A stretch of DNA of 64,000 bases from Bacteroidales bacterium (lineage in GTDB: Bacteria > Bacteroidota > Bacteroidia > Bacteroidales > UBA932): NCBI GenBank assembly GCA_017428945.1, contig JAFRPW010000024.1, positions 116,084 to 180,083 on the forward strand. Direction: 5' to 3'. The notes below the pieces were generated by a model. The model searched no databases. It was not told where the DNA came from and saw only the letters and a program-made list of their open reading frames with translations. This document shows positions 1-8,361 of this stretch, piece by piece. Both the position numbers and the translations under genes were made by a program. How positions within the stretch are numbered: position 1 is the stretch's first letter; each line of letters begins with the position of its first letter.

Positions 1-1
1 G

Positions 2-889
2 CCCACTGAGACCAGGCTAAAGCAAATTGAAGAGTCAGTTATTCAGATAAGCCAAGACCAGCATGTCTTGGAAGGAGAGCAGGATATCCTATACAAGAAG
101 ACCGTGGCAATCGACGAGTTAATTGCACAATCTACTTCAGCTATATCAAGTGAGATTGCTGCCAGCGATAGGCTAATGGGAATATTAACCATGGTATTAT
201 CAATTGTAGCGGTTTTCCTTGGGCTTTATGTGGCTTGGATGCAACGAAGAATGAGGAAAATGTCGGATACCGTGCGGAGTATGTCAGAAGAAGTTGAAAA
301 GAAGAAGAATGAGGTATCCGAATTGGTGGATATGATTAATACCAACTTCGACACATTGTATGAGAGAATAAGGAGAGCGGATACTAGAGCCTATGTTAAA
401 CGTCTTGAACAGGTGCCTCTGGATGATATGAATATAGGTGATTTGTTGCTTGCTAGAGATCTCGAGGATGAAGACTATGTGGCGCTAAAGAACGCTTACA
501 TGAAAGTGATTGAAATGGGGAAAGAAAACTACAGGCCAAGTTTTACCGGGCCATCGCACGGTGAGCGTTATCGGCTGCTTTTTTTCCAGCATTTTCTTGG
601 CCAGGCAATTGAAGATGATGCTATTAGGGATAGTGTTGTTGACGATTTCGACAGGTTGGTTCAGTGCTGTTTTGACAATGATATAAAAAAGTCCTTATCG
701 GCCATTGCCCCCGTTTTAAGTAGGCGCAACGTCCCTTATGATAGGGTAATTGTTTTAAGGAAGCTTCTGGAAGCACTTGACAAGTCTGAATTCAAGGACA
801 ACCAACAGCTTTATGACATACTCCGGAATGGTATCGCCGATGAAGACTTATGGTCAGCCGCCCGCGCAACTATTTCGCCTCAACAATAA
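2..889 (+). CDS. Membrane-anchored coiled-coil protein, 5' end outside window
   Basis: The reading frame is open from the left edge of the window, so the gene is truncated here; the first in-frame alternative start (TTG at 68) is probably internal. What is visible is a helical stretch, one hydrophobic segment (LMGILTMVLSIVAVFLGLYV, about codons 58-77 of the open frame), a basic stop-transfer cluster (RRMRK), a charged coiled coil of about 45 residues, and a soluble C-terminal domain of about 170 residues rich in acidic residues. I do not recognise the C-terminal domain. The architecture suggests a bitopic inner-membrane protein with a cytoplasmic C-terminal part. It is A+T-richer than the right half of the window, as expected for accessory DNA. 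Confidence 0.7.
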   Translation, partial: PTETRLKQIEESVIQISQDQHVLEGEQDILYKKTVAIDELIAQSTSAISSEIAASDRLMGILTMVLSIVAVFLGLYVAWMQRRMRKMSDTVRSMSEEVEKKKNEVSELVDMINTNFDTLYERIRRADTRAYVKRLEQVPLDDMNIGDLLLARDLEDEDYVALKNAYMKVIEMGKENYRPSFTGPSHGERYRLLFFQHFLGQAIEDDAIRDSVVDDFDRLVQCCFDNDIKKSLSAIAPVLSRRNVPYDRVIVLRKLLEALDKSEFKDNQQLYDILRNGIADEDLWSAARATISPQQ

Positions 890-966
890 AACTCATAGAG
901 TGAAAGAGTCTCTTAGTGTATAGGCGTAATCTGATAGGAGGTAATCGTCCTTAAAAACTAATTGAA

Positions 967-1470
967 ATGAAACGAACAATTGCTTTATTACTGATGGTCG
1001 CCCTGGCGGCATCGTGCTATAAAGAAATCCCCCCTTCTGACGTCGTCGGTTCCTGGCTGGCGGTGCGTGAGGACTGGGTCATCGACAAGGATGGGAGTGT
1101 AACGAAGGAGTCATACGATGCGGCCAAGGCGCCATCAGATGATTTTGCGGTTATGCAGTTGTATCATCCATCGTTGTATATGTTTGGCAGTAATCCTTCC
1201 AGTGAGGAGAAGAGTCTTCAGATGGTGTACTCTGATAGGTTTTCTCCTCTTGAGTCTGGTTCCACAAAGCATACCAGGGTTACTATTTCTGTAAGGTTGA
1301 GGAAACAAAAGATTAGCGGCGGCAGTGCGGAATGGGTGGTCGTTTCTGTGGATGATGAGAGTATGGTGATAGATTATGACAGTGGGGTTCTGAGTATTGA
1401 CGGGGCCGCGGTTCGCAGAAAGTGCAGGTTTGTGTTTAAGAAGGTGGCGGAAGCTGTGGTGAGGGAGTGA
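967..1470 (+). CDS. Small lipoprotein, lipocalin-like
   Basis: The 167-residue product starts with a lysine/arginine N-region, a hydrophobic core and a lipobox ending at Cys17 (LAASC), so it should be exported and lipidated. After the cysteine, the VVGSWLAVREDWVIDKDGS pattern resembles the first strand of the lipocalin-like domains common in Bacteroidetes lipoproteins. No catalytic motif is visible. It follows the truncated membrane protein by 77 bases and is followed directly by degraded coding sequence. The hexapeptide YSDRFS at about residues 89-94 reappears in the decayed sequence near 8,010, which may point to a shared, now broken, paralogue. Confidence 0.7.
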   Translation: MKRTIALLLMVALAASCYKEIPPSDVVGSWLAVREDWVIDKDGSVTKESYDAAKAPSDDFAVMQLYHPSLYMFGSNPSSEEKSLQMVYSDRFSPLESGSTKHTRVTISVRLRKQKISGGSAEWVVVSVDDESMVIDYDSGVLSIDGAAVRRKCRFVFKKVAEAVVRE

Positions 1471-1587
1471 CTTTATCGTCCCGTCTGCCGCAACGAAGGA
1501 CTGAACTTCGACGACCGGCGTATCATCAGGCCGGCGTACTTGAATGTGTTTGGAGAGAGGAAGTATGTTGGGTTGGAGGAGAGGTAG
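1471..1587 (+). pseudogene. Remnant of an unidentified coding sequence
   Basis: Directly after the lipoprotein stop codon an open stretch of 38 codons runs to a TAG and encodes a well-formed peptide (RNEGLNFDDRRIIRPAYLNV, then FGERKYVGLEER). It has no start codon and looks like the C-terminal end of a larger protein whose beginning was deleted. I do not recognise the family. It lies between the lipoprotein gene and the epimerase fragment, in a stretch that carries no intact gene. Confidence 0.35.
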
Positions 1588-1700
1588 GGGGGGGATTGTG
1601 GTGTGATATCGGCGTCTGATGCGAGGTGGGATTGTCCTAAAGCGAACTATGGTCTCTTTGCACTCGCGTCTTAATCGGCATATAGAGAAAATGGGTTTAA

Positions 1701-2225
1701 ACTTGCTTTACGGATGCGGATGCTGTGGCGGATGGGAAGACGGTGTCCATCATGCGGCCGTGTATGATTCTCGGCCCTGGCAACAAGGGGAATCTGAACT
1801 TGCTGTATGGTGTGGTGAGCAAAGGAATACCCTGGCCGTTGGGTGCATTCGAGAACAGGCGTTCGTTTACGAGCATCGGCAACCTGCAGGAGGTGATCAA
1901 GGGCCTGCTGACCAAGGATGCCCCCAGCGGCATCTATCACATGGGTGATGATGAAGCACTATCCACTAACGAACTGATAGAGGTGATATGCAGTGCCCTG
2001 GGCAAGAAGGCGCGGATTTGGCGGGTGCCGGAGGGGCTGATGCTCTTTGCTTCGCGCGTGGGCGACTGGCTCCACCTGCCCCTGAACAGTTTACGAATGC
2101 AGAAGTTGACTGAGAACTATGTGGTGTCAAACGCCAAGATCAAGGCTGCCCTGGGCATGAAGGAGATGCCGGTGAGAGCGAAGGATGGGCTAAGGGAGAC
2201 TATTAAGAGTTTTGCTGGGAAATAG
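1701..2225 (+). pseudogene. C-terminal half of an NAD-dependent sugar epimerase/dehydratase
   Basis: The frame from 1701 to the stop at 2225 (GTG at 1725 is the first possible start) encodes about 166 residues that match the C-terminal substrate-binding half of extended short-chain dehydrogenases acting on nucleotide sugars. Visible features are the IMRPCMILGPGNKGN segment after the catalytic region, the RRSFTSIGNLQEVI segment, and GIYHMGDDEALSTNELIEVI. The N-terminal Rossmann fold with GxxGxxG and the YxxxK catalytic pair are missing, so it should be inactive. Such epimerases (WbpV type) normally sit directly upstream of a WecA/WbpL-type transferase like the gene at 6423. The present gap of 4.2 kb is filled with unrelated genes, which suggests an insertion-deletion event. 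Confidence 0.75.
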
Positions 2226-2284
2226 TTTACTGCTTACTGCTTACGGTTTAGGGTTATGACACTTAGGGTTCATGGTTCACGGTT

Positions 2285-2461
2285 ATGACTGATACGACAA
2301 TGATTGATAGGCTTAAGCAGTTTGTCGAGAGCGAAATGCGCTCTTGCTCAATGGACTTTGGTTGCATTACCCCTGAATACGTTTACCGTATGTGGGGAGG
2401 AAATGTTGCAATAGATGAGATTGCTAACGCTTTGGTAATTGTAAAACGCCAGTTGGTATGA
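2285..2461 (+). CDS. 58-residue protein of unknown function
   Basis: A short open frame begins with ATG at 2285 and ends in TGA at 2459-2461, overlapping the next start codon in an ATGA arrangement typical of translational coupling. The product is acidic and helical, with no recognisable domain. The coupling to the HA-domain gene is the main reason to believe it is real. The other two HA genes in this window are also preceded by a small open frame, although the three small proteins do not look alike. The 60 bases upstream contain short direct repeats (ACTGCTTAC twice). Confidence 0.5.
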   Translation: MTDTTMIDRLKQFVESEMRSCSMDFGCITPEYVYRMWGGNVAIDEIANALVIVKRQLV

Positions 2462-2688
2462 CGCAAGACGAGCGTTGGCAACAAAACTATGAGGAGGTGA
2501 CAAGCTTCCTTAATACCAATAGGAGGAACCTTTCTAAATATGACTTAACCGAAAGGCGCCTCTTCACGTGGCTCAAACATAACCGTAAACAAATGAATCA
2601 AGGGTTGTTGAAAGAACCTCGCCTGAGCCAGTTCAAAGAGTTGCTGGAGGTGTGTGGACGGTATAAGAGGAAGAATCAATACGAATAG
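2458..2688 (+). CDS. Stand-alone helicase-associated (HA) domain protein, copy 1
   Basis: The 76-residue product resembles a single helicase-associated (HA) domain, a small three-helix unit normally found in tandem at the C-terminus of some bacterial helicases and thought to bind nucleic acid. Conserved positions include W7, the N-R-x-x-S-K segment and the WLKHNRK motif. Two paralogues of exactly the same length lie at 16732 and 25327; all begin MTQ and end NQY plus one residue. This copy is coupled to the 58-residue gene upstream and lies 4 bases before the HNH gene, so it should be co-transcribed with it. Binding of nucleic acid is inferred from family similarity only. Confidence 0.75.
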   Translation: MTQDERWQQNYEEVTSFLNTNRRNLSKYDLTERRLFTWLKHNRKQMNQGLLKEPRLSQFKELLEVCGRYKRKNQYE

Positions 2689-2692
2689 TATT

Positions 2693-3829
2693 ATGGCAGA
2701 AGAAAAATATTATTGCTACATCTGTGGAGATGAGATAACGGATAAAAACAGTACCGACGAGCACATTATCCTAAATGCGCTTGGTGGTCATCTGCACTCA
2801 TATACAGTGATTTGTAAGGACTGCAATACCAAGATGGGTGAAACGGCTGATGCTAAGTTGGCTGAGGATTTGTCGTTCTTCACAGATTTCTTAGGAGTGA
2901 AAAAGAACCGCCAGCATGACCATAATCAGGTGATGACAGATGATGAAGGACACGAGATTGTAGTGGATGGTGGTGGCCGTAACCTGACCTTACGGAGGCC
3001 ATATGTTGAAAACAAAGAAAAGGATGGCGTAAGGGAGATAAAGATGGCTGTTAGGAATAAAAAGGAACTGGATGGCTTCCTGAAGGGAATGGTGAAACGC
3101 AATGAACTTACACAAGCCCAGGCTGATGAAATATTGGCAAAAGCGAAAGTTACAGAGCATCATTCGCCGCTAAAAACGAGGACAGTAATCTCTGAAGAAG
3201 CTTTCCCTAGTATTATCAAGTCCGCGGCCAACTATTATGTGGATCAGACTCATGATATAAGCACTGTTAAAGCACTTGTACCCTATATTGAGGGGAAAGG
3301 GGATTGTAAGGATGTGCTTTACCTGCATCATTTCAAGACCTTGCCTTATCCAGAGATTAAAGGACAGGTGACACACATGATACATATAGAGGGTTCCGCT
3401 AAGACGGGACTGCTCTATGCCATGATGGAGTACTACAGCATCTATGTGTATATGGTGGTGATTGACCGAAACTATAATGGTCAGGACATCAACATGACGT
3501 ACACCTACGATGTGGTGGCTGGTCAAGAAGTGGATAGAACGTTTACGCTATCACTAACGATGAAGGAATTGGATGATTTCAGAAACCAGCCTTATGATGA
3601 ATATGTGAAGTATTTGCCTTACGTTCAGAAAAGGGCAGATGCCGTGATGGCAGTTTGGGATGAGAAATTGCTTCATGAAGAATTGCATGAGGTAATAGAT
3701 AAGGCCTTCAAGAAGTTTCCAGAAGGCTGTGTGATGACTCCAGATAAGATGGCCGTGGTGCAAAACGACATTATGGAGTATATAGAGAAGAAGATTGAAA
3801 GGTCGTTTAATTTGAAAGAAGGAAAGTGA
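2693..3829 (+). CDS. HNH-type endonuclease protein (378 aa)
   Basis: The N-terminal 50 residues show a zinc-stabilised HNH layout: Cys8-x2-Cys11, a D-E-H-I-I-L segment with His24, the LGG turn, and Cys41-x2-Cys44 followed by Asn45. The remaining 330 residues contain a probable helical linker and an alpha/beta domain I do not recognise. ATG 2693 is preferred to the upstream in-frame start at 2654, which overlaps the HA gene. The SEFIR/TIR gene follows 13 bases after the stop. HNH proteins beside TIR-type proteins usually belong to antiphage or plasmid-defence modules, so a nucleic-acid-cutting effector is a reasonable inference. Confidence 0.75.
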   Translation: MAEEKYYCYICGDEITDKNSTDEHIILNALGGHLHSYTVICKDCNTKMGETADAKLAEDLSFFTDFLGVKKNRQHDHNQVMTDDEGHEIVVDGGGRNLTLRRPYVENKEKDGVREIKMAVRNKKELDGFLKGMVKRNELTQAQADEILAKAKVTEHHSPLKTRTVISEEAFPSIIKSAANYYVDQTHDISTVKALVPYIEGKGDCKDVLYLHHFKTLPYPEIKGQVTHMIHIEGSAKTGLLYAMMEYYSIYVYMVVIDRNYNGQDINMTYTYDVVAGQEVDRTFTLSLTMKELDDFRNQPYDEYVKYLPYVQKRADAVMAVWDEKLLHEELHEVIDKAFKKFPEGCVMTPDKMAVVQNDIMEYIEKKIERSFNLKEGK

Positions 3830-3842
3830 GAAAAGGATAGTT

Positions 3843-5330
3843 ATGGAAAAAGTTTTTTCTCATATTCCATCACCATTTGATAATATTCCAGACGATTCGC
3901 CTGTAGTCTTTATCAGTTACTCATGGGATAGCCCTGAACACAAGGCTTGGGTCAGAAAGTTATCAGATGACTTACGGACAAAGTATTCTGTATATACCTT
4001 GCTAGACCAAAATAATAGAGGAGGGTTTGACTTAATAACCTTTATGACCAAAGGTGTTCAAAGAGCAGATAGGGTTTTGCTGATAGGAACGCCTGAGTAC
4101 AGAAGAAAGTCTGAACTATATGATGGGGGTGGAGTGAAATATGAAGACCAGCTTATAACCATAGAGTTGTACCATAAGATGGGCTCATCAAAATTTATCC
4201 CAGTTTTGAGAGAAGGAAAGTTTGATACTTCATTTACATCCATCATTGAGACAAGGACTGGTTATAGCATGGTAGATGATGGTGAATATGAAGAGGTGCT
4301 TTATAAACTTGCAGCAGATCTTTGGAATAATCCTATTAATGCGGCACCGGCTCTAGGCCCAAAACCTTCATTCGCAGTCACTAATGTATCTGATAATGGA
4401 AATAATCAGGGTAAGAGGGAGGTAACGGTAGAATCATTTATCAGTGAAATAAAAAGACTTATATCTACCCCGAATAGTGATATTGCTTTTACTGAGATGA
4501 TAGAGGAGGAGGGCGAAAAGGCTCATGAAAAGATTCTTGAAAAATCAGATTATAATTTTAGGGTTGATGCTGAAAGATTCAAAGAGTATAAAGATTATCA
4601 TTTGAAGGCGGTTGAGAGATTAATAGCCGCATCAATAATCATAGTAAGACATGGTACACTCAAACAGCAACAATTGCTTGTTGATGCTATGGTTAAGCTA
4701 TGTATGACAAGACCTTTAGGAAATGGGGAGTCGTCAGTTATTGGCACCTCCAATCTTCATTTACTTGGTGTGACTTTTCTGTTCCATACAATAGGCGTCG
4801 CCTCTGTCAAGTATGGATATTTCCAGATATTACCTGAAATGATGAAAAGAGGGGTGCCTGCTGGTCATGCTTTGAGTTACAGCCACACATATTCTTTGGC
4901 TCATTTGGCTGGAACTAACCATTGGAGTCGTGAAGAATTGTGCGATTACATGAACCAAGGTTGGTATTATCCATATAGTGAGCTTATTTCAAGAAGTTTG
5001 TTACCATTTTTTAAGAGTTATTTCTTGAATGATGACGAGTTCAGAAATGGATTTGCTATTTGGGAGCGGCTATTCTCAATGATGTATGTGTATTATAAAA
5101 GTGCACTCCTTCCTGATTATGAGGTGTTCCCAAGTGGCCTTTTCCTTGGTGAGCGAATAGCAAGAAATACAATGATTGGTGGAGATTCGTACTCCCAGTT
5201 TTTTGCGGATGCTTTAACGAAAAAAGATGAGTGGGAGCCATTGAAACAAGGCCTATTTGATGGTAGTTATTCACAGTTTGAGGATATTAATAAAAGAGCA
5301 CAGGAGTATTATAGCAAGGGGATGTATTAA
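3843..5330 (+). CDS. SEFIR/TIR-domain protein with unknown C-terminal domain
   Basis: Residues 20-165 form a SEFIR-type TIR fold. VVFISYSWDSPEHKAWVRKL is the diagnostic first strand and helix, followed by the LLDQNNRGGFD and RADRVLLIGTPEYRRK segments. Bacterial TIR-fold proteins either act as NADases or make cyclic nucleotide signals, and many trigger abortive infection. The 330-residue C-terminal part is helical and unfamiliar; it could be the sensor or an oligomerisation scaffold. The gene is 13 bases downstream of the HNH gene and shares its low G+C content. Whether the NADase glutamate is present cannot be decided by eye. Confidence 0.75.
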   Translation: MEKVFSHIPSPFDNIPDDSPVVFISYSWDSPEHKAWVRKLSDDLRTKYSVYTLLDQNNRGGFDLITFMTKGVQRADRVLLIGTPEYRRKSELYDGGGVKYEDQLITIELYHKMGSSKFIPVLREGKFDTSFTSIIETRTGYSMVDDGEYEEVLYKLAADLWNNPINAAPALGPKPSFAVTNVSDNGNNQGKREVTVESFISEIKRLISTPNSDIAFTEMIEEEGEKAHEKILEKSDYNFRVDAERFKEYKDYHLKAVERLIAASIIIVRHGTLKQQQLLVDAMVKLCMTRPLGNGESSVIGTSNLHLLGVTFLFHTIGVASVKYGYFQILPEMMKRGVPAGHALSYSHTYSLAHLAGTNHWSREELCDYMNQGWYYPYSELISRSLLPFFKSYFLNDDEFRNGFAIWERLFSMMYVYYKSALLPDYEVFPSGLFLGERIARNTMIGGDSYSQFFADALTKKDEWEPLKQGLFDGSYSQFEDINKRAQEYYSKGMY

Positions 5331-5365
5331 AAACGGTTGCTCCAGCCAACTTGCCGCAAAAGCGT

Positions 5366-5427
5366 CAAGTCCGCTTCCGTTCCAATAAGGAAGCAAGACC
5401 GCAGGCGACAAGCCGCCCACGGACTTG
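5366..5427 (+). repeat. Nested inverted repeat between TIR and HEPN genes
   Basis: The outer arms CAAGTCCG (5366-5373) and CGGACTTG (5420-5427) are perfectly complementary. Inside lie GCTTCC (5373-5378) paired with GGAAGC (5389-5394) and a G+C-rich stretch able to form a third small stem, so the transcript could fold into a branched structure. No T-run follows, so it is not a plain terminator. It might be a processing or attenuation element between the two genes. Confidence 0.45.
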
Positions 5428-5450
5428 CAAAGTAAAACATCAACTATAAG

Positions 5451-6275
5451 ATGTGTAGAAAGCAATCAAAAATTATAAGCATACGTGAAGAGATTTTAGA
5501 TGCTATTGACGAAGCTTTTCAAGTTATGGCAAAAAAGGATTATATATCCTTCATTCTCTTCATTGGACGTGCTGATATTATAAACGGCCTTAAACCATAC
5601 CAAGGTACTGATTGTGTCATAGACTATCAATTGGATACAATCTATGATGAAACTCGTGCGGAGTTCTATGTCAGATATTTGAGAAGGAATTATTCCAGAG
5701 ATGGTTTCACATACGATGGCGATTCGGGTATTGATGACATGCATATTGAATTGATGATTTATTCTCATTTATGGGACTCATCCTATTACATCAAATCATT
5801 GATGCGGATAGCGTCTATTGTAAATGGCAATGGGTATATTTGGAATCCGGAAATTGATTGGATGCACAAGGATGTCTTCATGAAAAAATGGATTATTGAT
5901 CCTTTAAATGCCAGTGGTTTGAAACTAGGCCCCTTGGTTGAGACGTGTTATGATCCTAGTGTGAGAAATGCATTTGCTCATTCTCTGTACACAATTGATG
6001 CTGAAAGAAGGCAAATAACCGTAAGACCAAGGAAAGGGATAAAGACTCTTTCATTTGATGAGTTTCAGTCTCTTTTTTTGCACTCCGTAATTCTCATGAA
6101 CAAAATGGAGAATGCCCTGGAAACAAATCATAGAATGGCTGCTGAAAAGAATACAGCATTGACGGATGTTTTCATGACACCAGATGGGGTGAGAATACAA
6201 GTGTTTGGGGAGTTGGTCCAAAGAGGTAAGATTATTAATCCTGAGTTTAGAATAGCCAAGATAATAGGAGAGTAA
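5451..6275 (+). CDS. HEPN-like protein (274 aa)
   Basis: The product is largely helical and carries R172-N-A-F-A-H177 within the segment DPSVRNAFAHSLYTI. This is the RX4-6H signature of HEPN ribonucleases, in the usual place near the end of a long helix preceded by a polar D-x-x-x-R-N. HEPN proteins act as RNA-cleaving toxins or effectors in many conflict systems. Here the gene ends the block that starts with HA, HNH and SEFIR/TIR genes, after a 120-base gap with a structured inverted repeat. The rest of the protein has no motif I can name. Assignment rests on one motif plus helical context. Confidence 0.55.
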   Translation: MCRKQSKIISIREEILDAIDEAFQVMAKKDYISFILFIGRADIINGLKPYQGTDCVIDYQLDTIYDETRAEFYVRYLRRNYSRDGFTYDGDSGIDDMHIELMIYSHLWDSSYYIKSLMRIASIVNGNGYIWNPEIDWMHKDVFMKKWIIDPLNASGLKLGPLVETCYDPSVRNAFAHSLYTIDAERRQITVRPRKGIKTLSFDEFQSLFLHSVILMNKMENALETNHRMAAEKNTALTDVFMTPDGVRIQVFGELVQRGKIINPEFRIAKIIGE

Positions 6276-6310
6276 ATTTGCCTGTTGAGAGGGCTGGAAA
6301 AACAGAGTGG

Positions 6311-6392
6311 GCGCACGCCCTGGCGGGCGGCCTCTCTGTGCGGGGAGCGGAAGGCTATTTGGGGCAACGCCCCAATGTGCCTGAAGCGGGGA
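6311..6392 (+). repeat. Two-hairpin structured repeat, copy A
   Basis: Stem 1 is CGCCC/GGGCG (6316-6320 with 6325-6329, loop TGGC). It is followed by a linker GTGCGGGGAGCGGAAGGCT at 6338-6356, stem 2 TTGGGGC/GCCCCAA (6359-6365 with 6369-6375), and the tail TGTGCCTGAAGCGGGGA (6376-6392). Copy B at 16984-17068 keeps linker and tail almost unchanged but has different, still complementary, stems. It lies 30 bases before the WecA-type gene. Confidence 0.7.
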
Positions 6393-6422
6393 CTATAAAC
6401 GAATAAAAGAAAATTACAAAAT

Positions 6423-7466
6423 ATGGTTTGGACATACATTATTATCGCAGTGCTACTGCTGGCAGCGGAGTTGCTGTACTTTAAGATTGCAGACAAGTGC
6501 AACATCATTGACAAGCCCAACGAGCGGAGCTCTCACACTACCATTGTGCTTCGTGGTGGCGGTATCATCTTCACTTTGAGTATGATTGCCTGGGCGGTCC
6601 TGATGGTGGTGCAGGGGAATGATATTGTGCCTTATCTGCCGTTCCTGGTGGGTTTGATGATGATTGCTACGGTGAGCTTCTGGGATGATGTGCATTCGTT
6701 GCCGGATAGTTTGCGTATGGCGGTACAGATTGTGTCCACACTCTTGATGTTCTGGTCGGTGGGGCTGTATACGGCAATCAGCCCGTGGTGGCTGATGGTG
6801 CTGATTGTGGTGGTGGCGTTGTTCTTCTGTGTGGGAGCCACCAACTTCATCAATTTTATGGATGGAATCAACGGAATCACAGCCGCTTATTCGTTCGCTA
6901 TGTTGCTGCCTATACTCCTTTTGGATGTTTCAGGTTCCAAGTTTCAAGTTTCAGAGTTTATTGAACCGTCGTACCTGATTGTGGCCATCATTGGCATCAT
7001 TGTATTCAGCATTTTCAACTTCCGCCCGAAGGGGAAGGCGAAGTGCTTTGCCGGGGATGTAGGCAGCATTGGTATTGCGTTTATCATCCTCTTTGCCCTC
7101 GGTCGCTTGATGCTGGTCACTAAGGATGTGACATACATCATCTTCTTCTTGGTATATGGTGTGGACGGTACGCTCACCATCATCCACCGCATTATGCTGC
7201 ACGAGAACCTGGGGCAGGCGCACAGGAAGCACGCTTATCAGCTGATGGCGAACGAGCTGGGGACTAGCCACGTGGTGGTTTCGTTGCTGTATATGGCTAT
7301 TCAGTTGGTGATTTCTCTGGGATTTGTATACCTTTGCCCGAACACTATTCTGGCGCACTGGATCTACCTGATTGTGGCCGGTCTGGTGCTGGTGGCCGCC
7401 TACGTGCTGTTTATGAAGAAGAACTACCATCTTCACGAAGCTTACTTAAAATCATTGGAAAAATGA
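6423..7466 (+). CDS. Polyprenyl-phosphate GlcNAc/FucNAc-1-phosphate transferase (WecA/WbpL type)
   Basis: This 347-residue integral membrane enzyme of the MraY/WecA superfamily moves a sugar-1-phosphate from a UDP-sugar to undecaprenyl phosphate, starting a surface polysaccharide repeat unit. It has about ten hydrophobic segments and the family motifs in order: DKPNERSSHT (about 31-40), the Asp pair in FWDD (about 86-89), NFMDGINGI (about 145), FAGDVGSIG (about 210) and the C-terminal loop histidines in AHRKHAYQ (about 280). Its stop overlaps the WbuC start (ATGA). In intact loci the epimerase of which a fragment remains at 1701-2225 would lie immediately upstream. The sugar substrate cannot be told from sequence. 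Confidence 0.88.
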   Translation: MVWTYIIIAVLLLAAELLYFKIADKCNIIDKPNERSSHTTIVLRGGGIIFTLSMIAWAVLMVVQGNDIVPYLPFLVGLMMIATVSFWDDVHSLPDSLRMAVQIVSTLLMFWSVGLYTAISPWWLMVLIVVVALFFCVGATNFINFMDGINGITAAYSFAMLLPILLLDVSGSKFQVSEFIEPSYLIVAIIGIIVFSIFNFRPKGKAKCFAGDVGSIGIAFIILFALGRLMLVTKDVTYIIFFLVYGVDGTLTIIHRIMLHENLGQAHRKHAYQLMANELGTSHVVVSLLYMAIQLVISLGFVYLCPNTILAHWIYLIVAGLVLVAAYVLFMKKNYHLHEAYLKSLEK

Positions 7467-7867
7467 CAAACGAAAAGATAACACAGGGATTGATGGATGA
7501 GCTGACGGCGAAGGCTAAGGCGTCGCCACGGCTCAGGATGAATCTGGATCTGCGCAATTCGGATCAGGACGGTAGCCAGCGCATGCTGAACGCCATAGAA
7601 CCGGGCAGCCCGCTGCCCATCCATCGGCACAAACATACTTCTGAAACGGTGGTTTGTCTTCGCGGACGGTTGGTATGGGAGTATTATGATGAATTGGAGA
7701 GAATCTGCATAGAGACAATAGAGTTAAGCCCTAACGGTCAGGTCGTTGCCTTGAATATACCTGCCGGGCAATGGCATACGGTACGGGCCTTGGAGTCTGG
7801 CTCAGTGATCCTTGAGATGAAGGAGGGGGCGTATGAGCCAATAGGGGAGGAGGATATATTGAGGTAG
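7463..7867 (+). CDS. wbuC: WbuC-family cupin metalloprotein
   Basis: The 134-residue product is a single cupin. The metal-site motif is PIHRHKHTSETVVCLRGRL (about residues 51-69), and the second motif includes IPAGQWHTVRALESGSVILE. WbuC proteins accompany O-antigen and capsule loci, but their reaction is not established. ATG 7463 overlaps the transferase stop codon by four bases, so the two are translationally coupled. A longer in-frame start at 7334 would lie inside the transferase gene and is not supported. Confidence 0.85.
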   Translation: MTNEKITQGLMDELTAKAKASPRLRMNLDLRNSDQDGSQRMLNAIEPGSPLPIHRHKHTSETVVCLRGRLVWEYYDELERICIETIELSPNGQVVALNIPAGQWHTVRALESGSVILEMKEGAYEPIGEEDILR

Positions 7868-7988
7868 AGGATTCGGCAATCATCGTCCTTGAATGGTGAC
7901 GGCCGGATGGCATCGGCAAAGGAGGTGTTCGACTATGGGGGCGCGCCGGAGGAGGAATCGGCAATACTGAGGATTTAGAGAAATAGTT

Positions 7989-8082
7989 GCCGGGAAATCG
8001 TTTAATCTGGAGTATTCGGACAGGTTTTCTGCGGTGGATGAGGGGACTAAGGAGAGGGCTGTGAGGAAGTTCTACCACATAC
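7989..8082 (+). pseudogene. Decayed coding stretch before the cupin remnant
   Basis: An open but startless stretch encodes a plausible peptide (NLEYSDRFSAVDEGT, then KERAVRKFYHIQ) that then leaves frame relative to the cupin remnant. It shares YSDRFS with the lipoprotein at 967-1470. It may be the remains of a lipoprotein-like gene or of the first half of a fused decayed gene. The preceding bases 7868-7988 hold nothing I can support. Confidence 0.3.
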
Positions 8083-8271
8083 AAGGATGATGGCACTGTG
8101 ATAGAAAGTGTTGTGCTATCCCAAGAGGATGGACTATATGGTGTTGATATCCCTAAGGGCGTGTGGTACAAACTGGAGAGCCTGGAGTCAGGGAGTGTGG
8201 TGTTTGAATGCAAGGAAGGACCATTTGTGCCGCATGAGGTGGATGGGATTTTAGAATTGCCAAAGAAATAA
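8083..8271 (+). pseudogene. C-terminal fragment of a second WbuC-like cupin
   Basis: This stretch encodes DDGTVIESVVLSQEDG, GVDIPKGVWYKLESLESGSV and VFECKEGPFVPHEVDGIL before a TAA. It aligns with the C-terminal half of the intact WbuC protein just upstream (IPAGQWHTVRALESGSVILE, MKEGAYEP). There is no start codon and the metal-binding N-terminal half is missing. It is best read as a decayed tandem duplicate or a horizontally acquired second copy. Confidence 0.7.
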
Positions 8272-8361
8272 GAAGGGTGTTGAGTGCTTTGTGGCAGTTC
8301 TGTAGCTATGTTTTCTAGCCGCAGAGAAGACCGAAAGAATAGTTTAAAACCGGAGATAAAT

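Noticed and set aside
1619-1948. Open frame of 109 codons over the epimerase fragment
   Set aside because: Cysteine/glycine/tryptophan-rich translation in another frame of a clear epimerase remnant; no start context or family.
6311-6392. Integron attC site
   Set aside because: The two-hairpin repeat lacks the GTTRRRY/RYYYAAC core sites and no integron integrase is visible.
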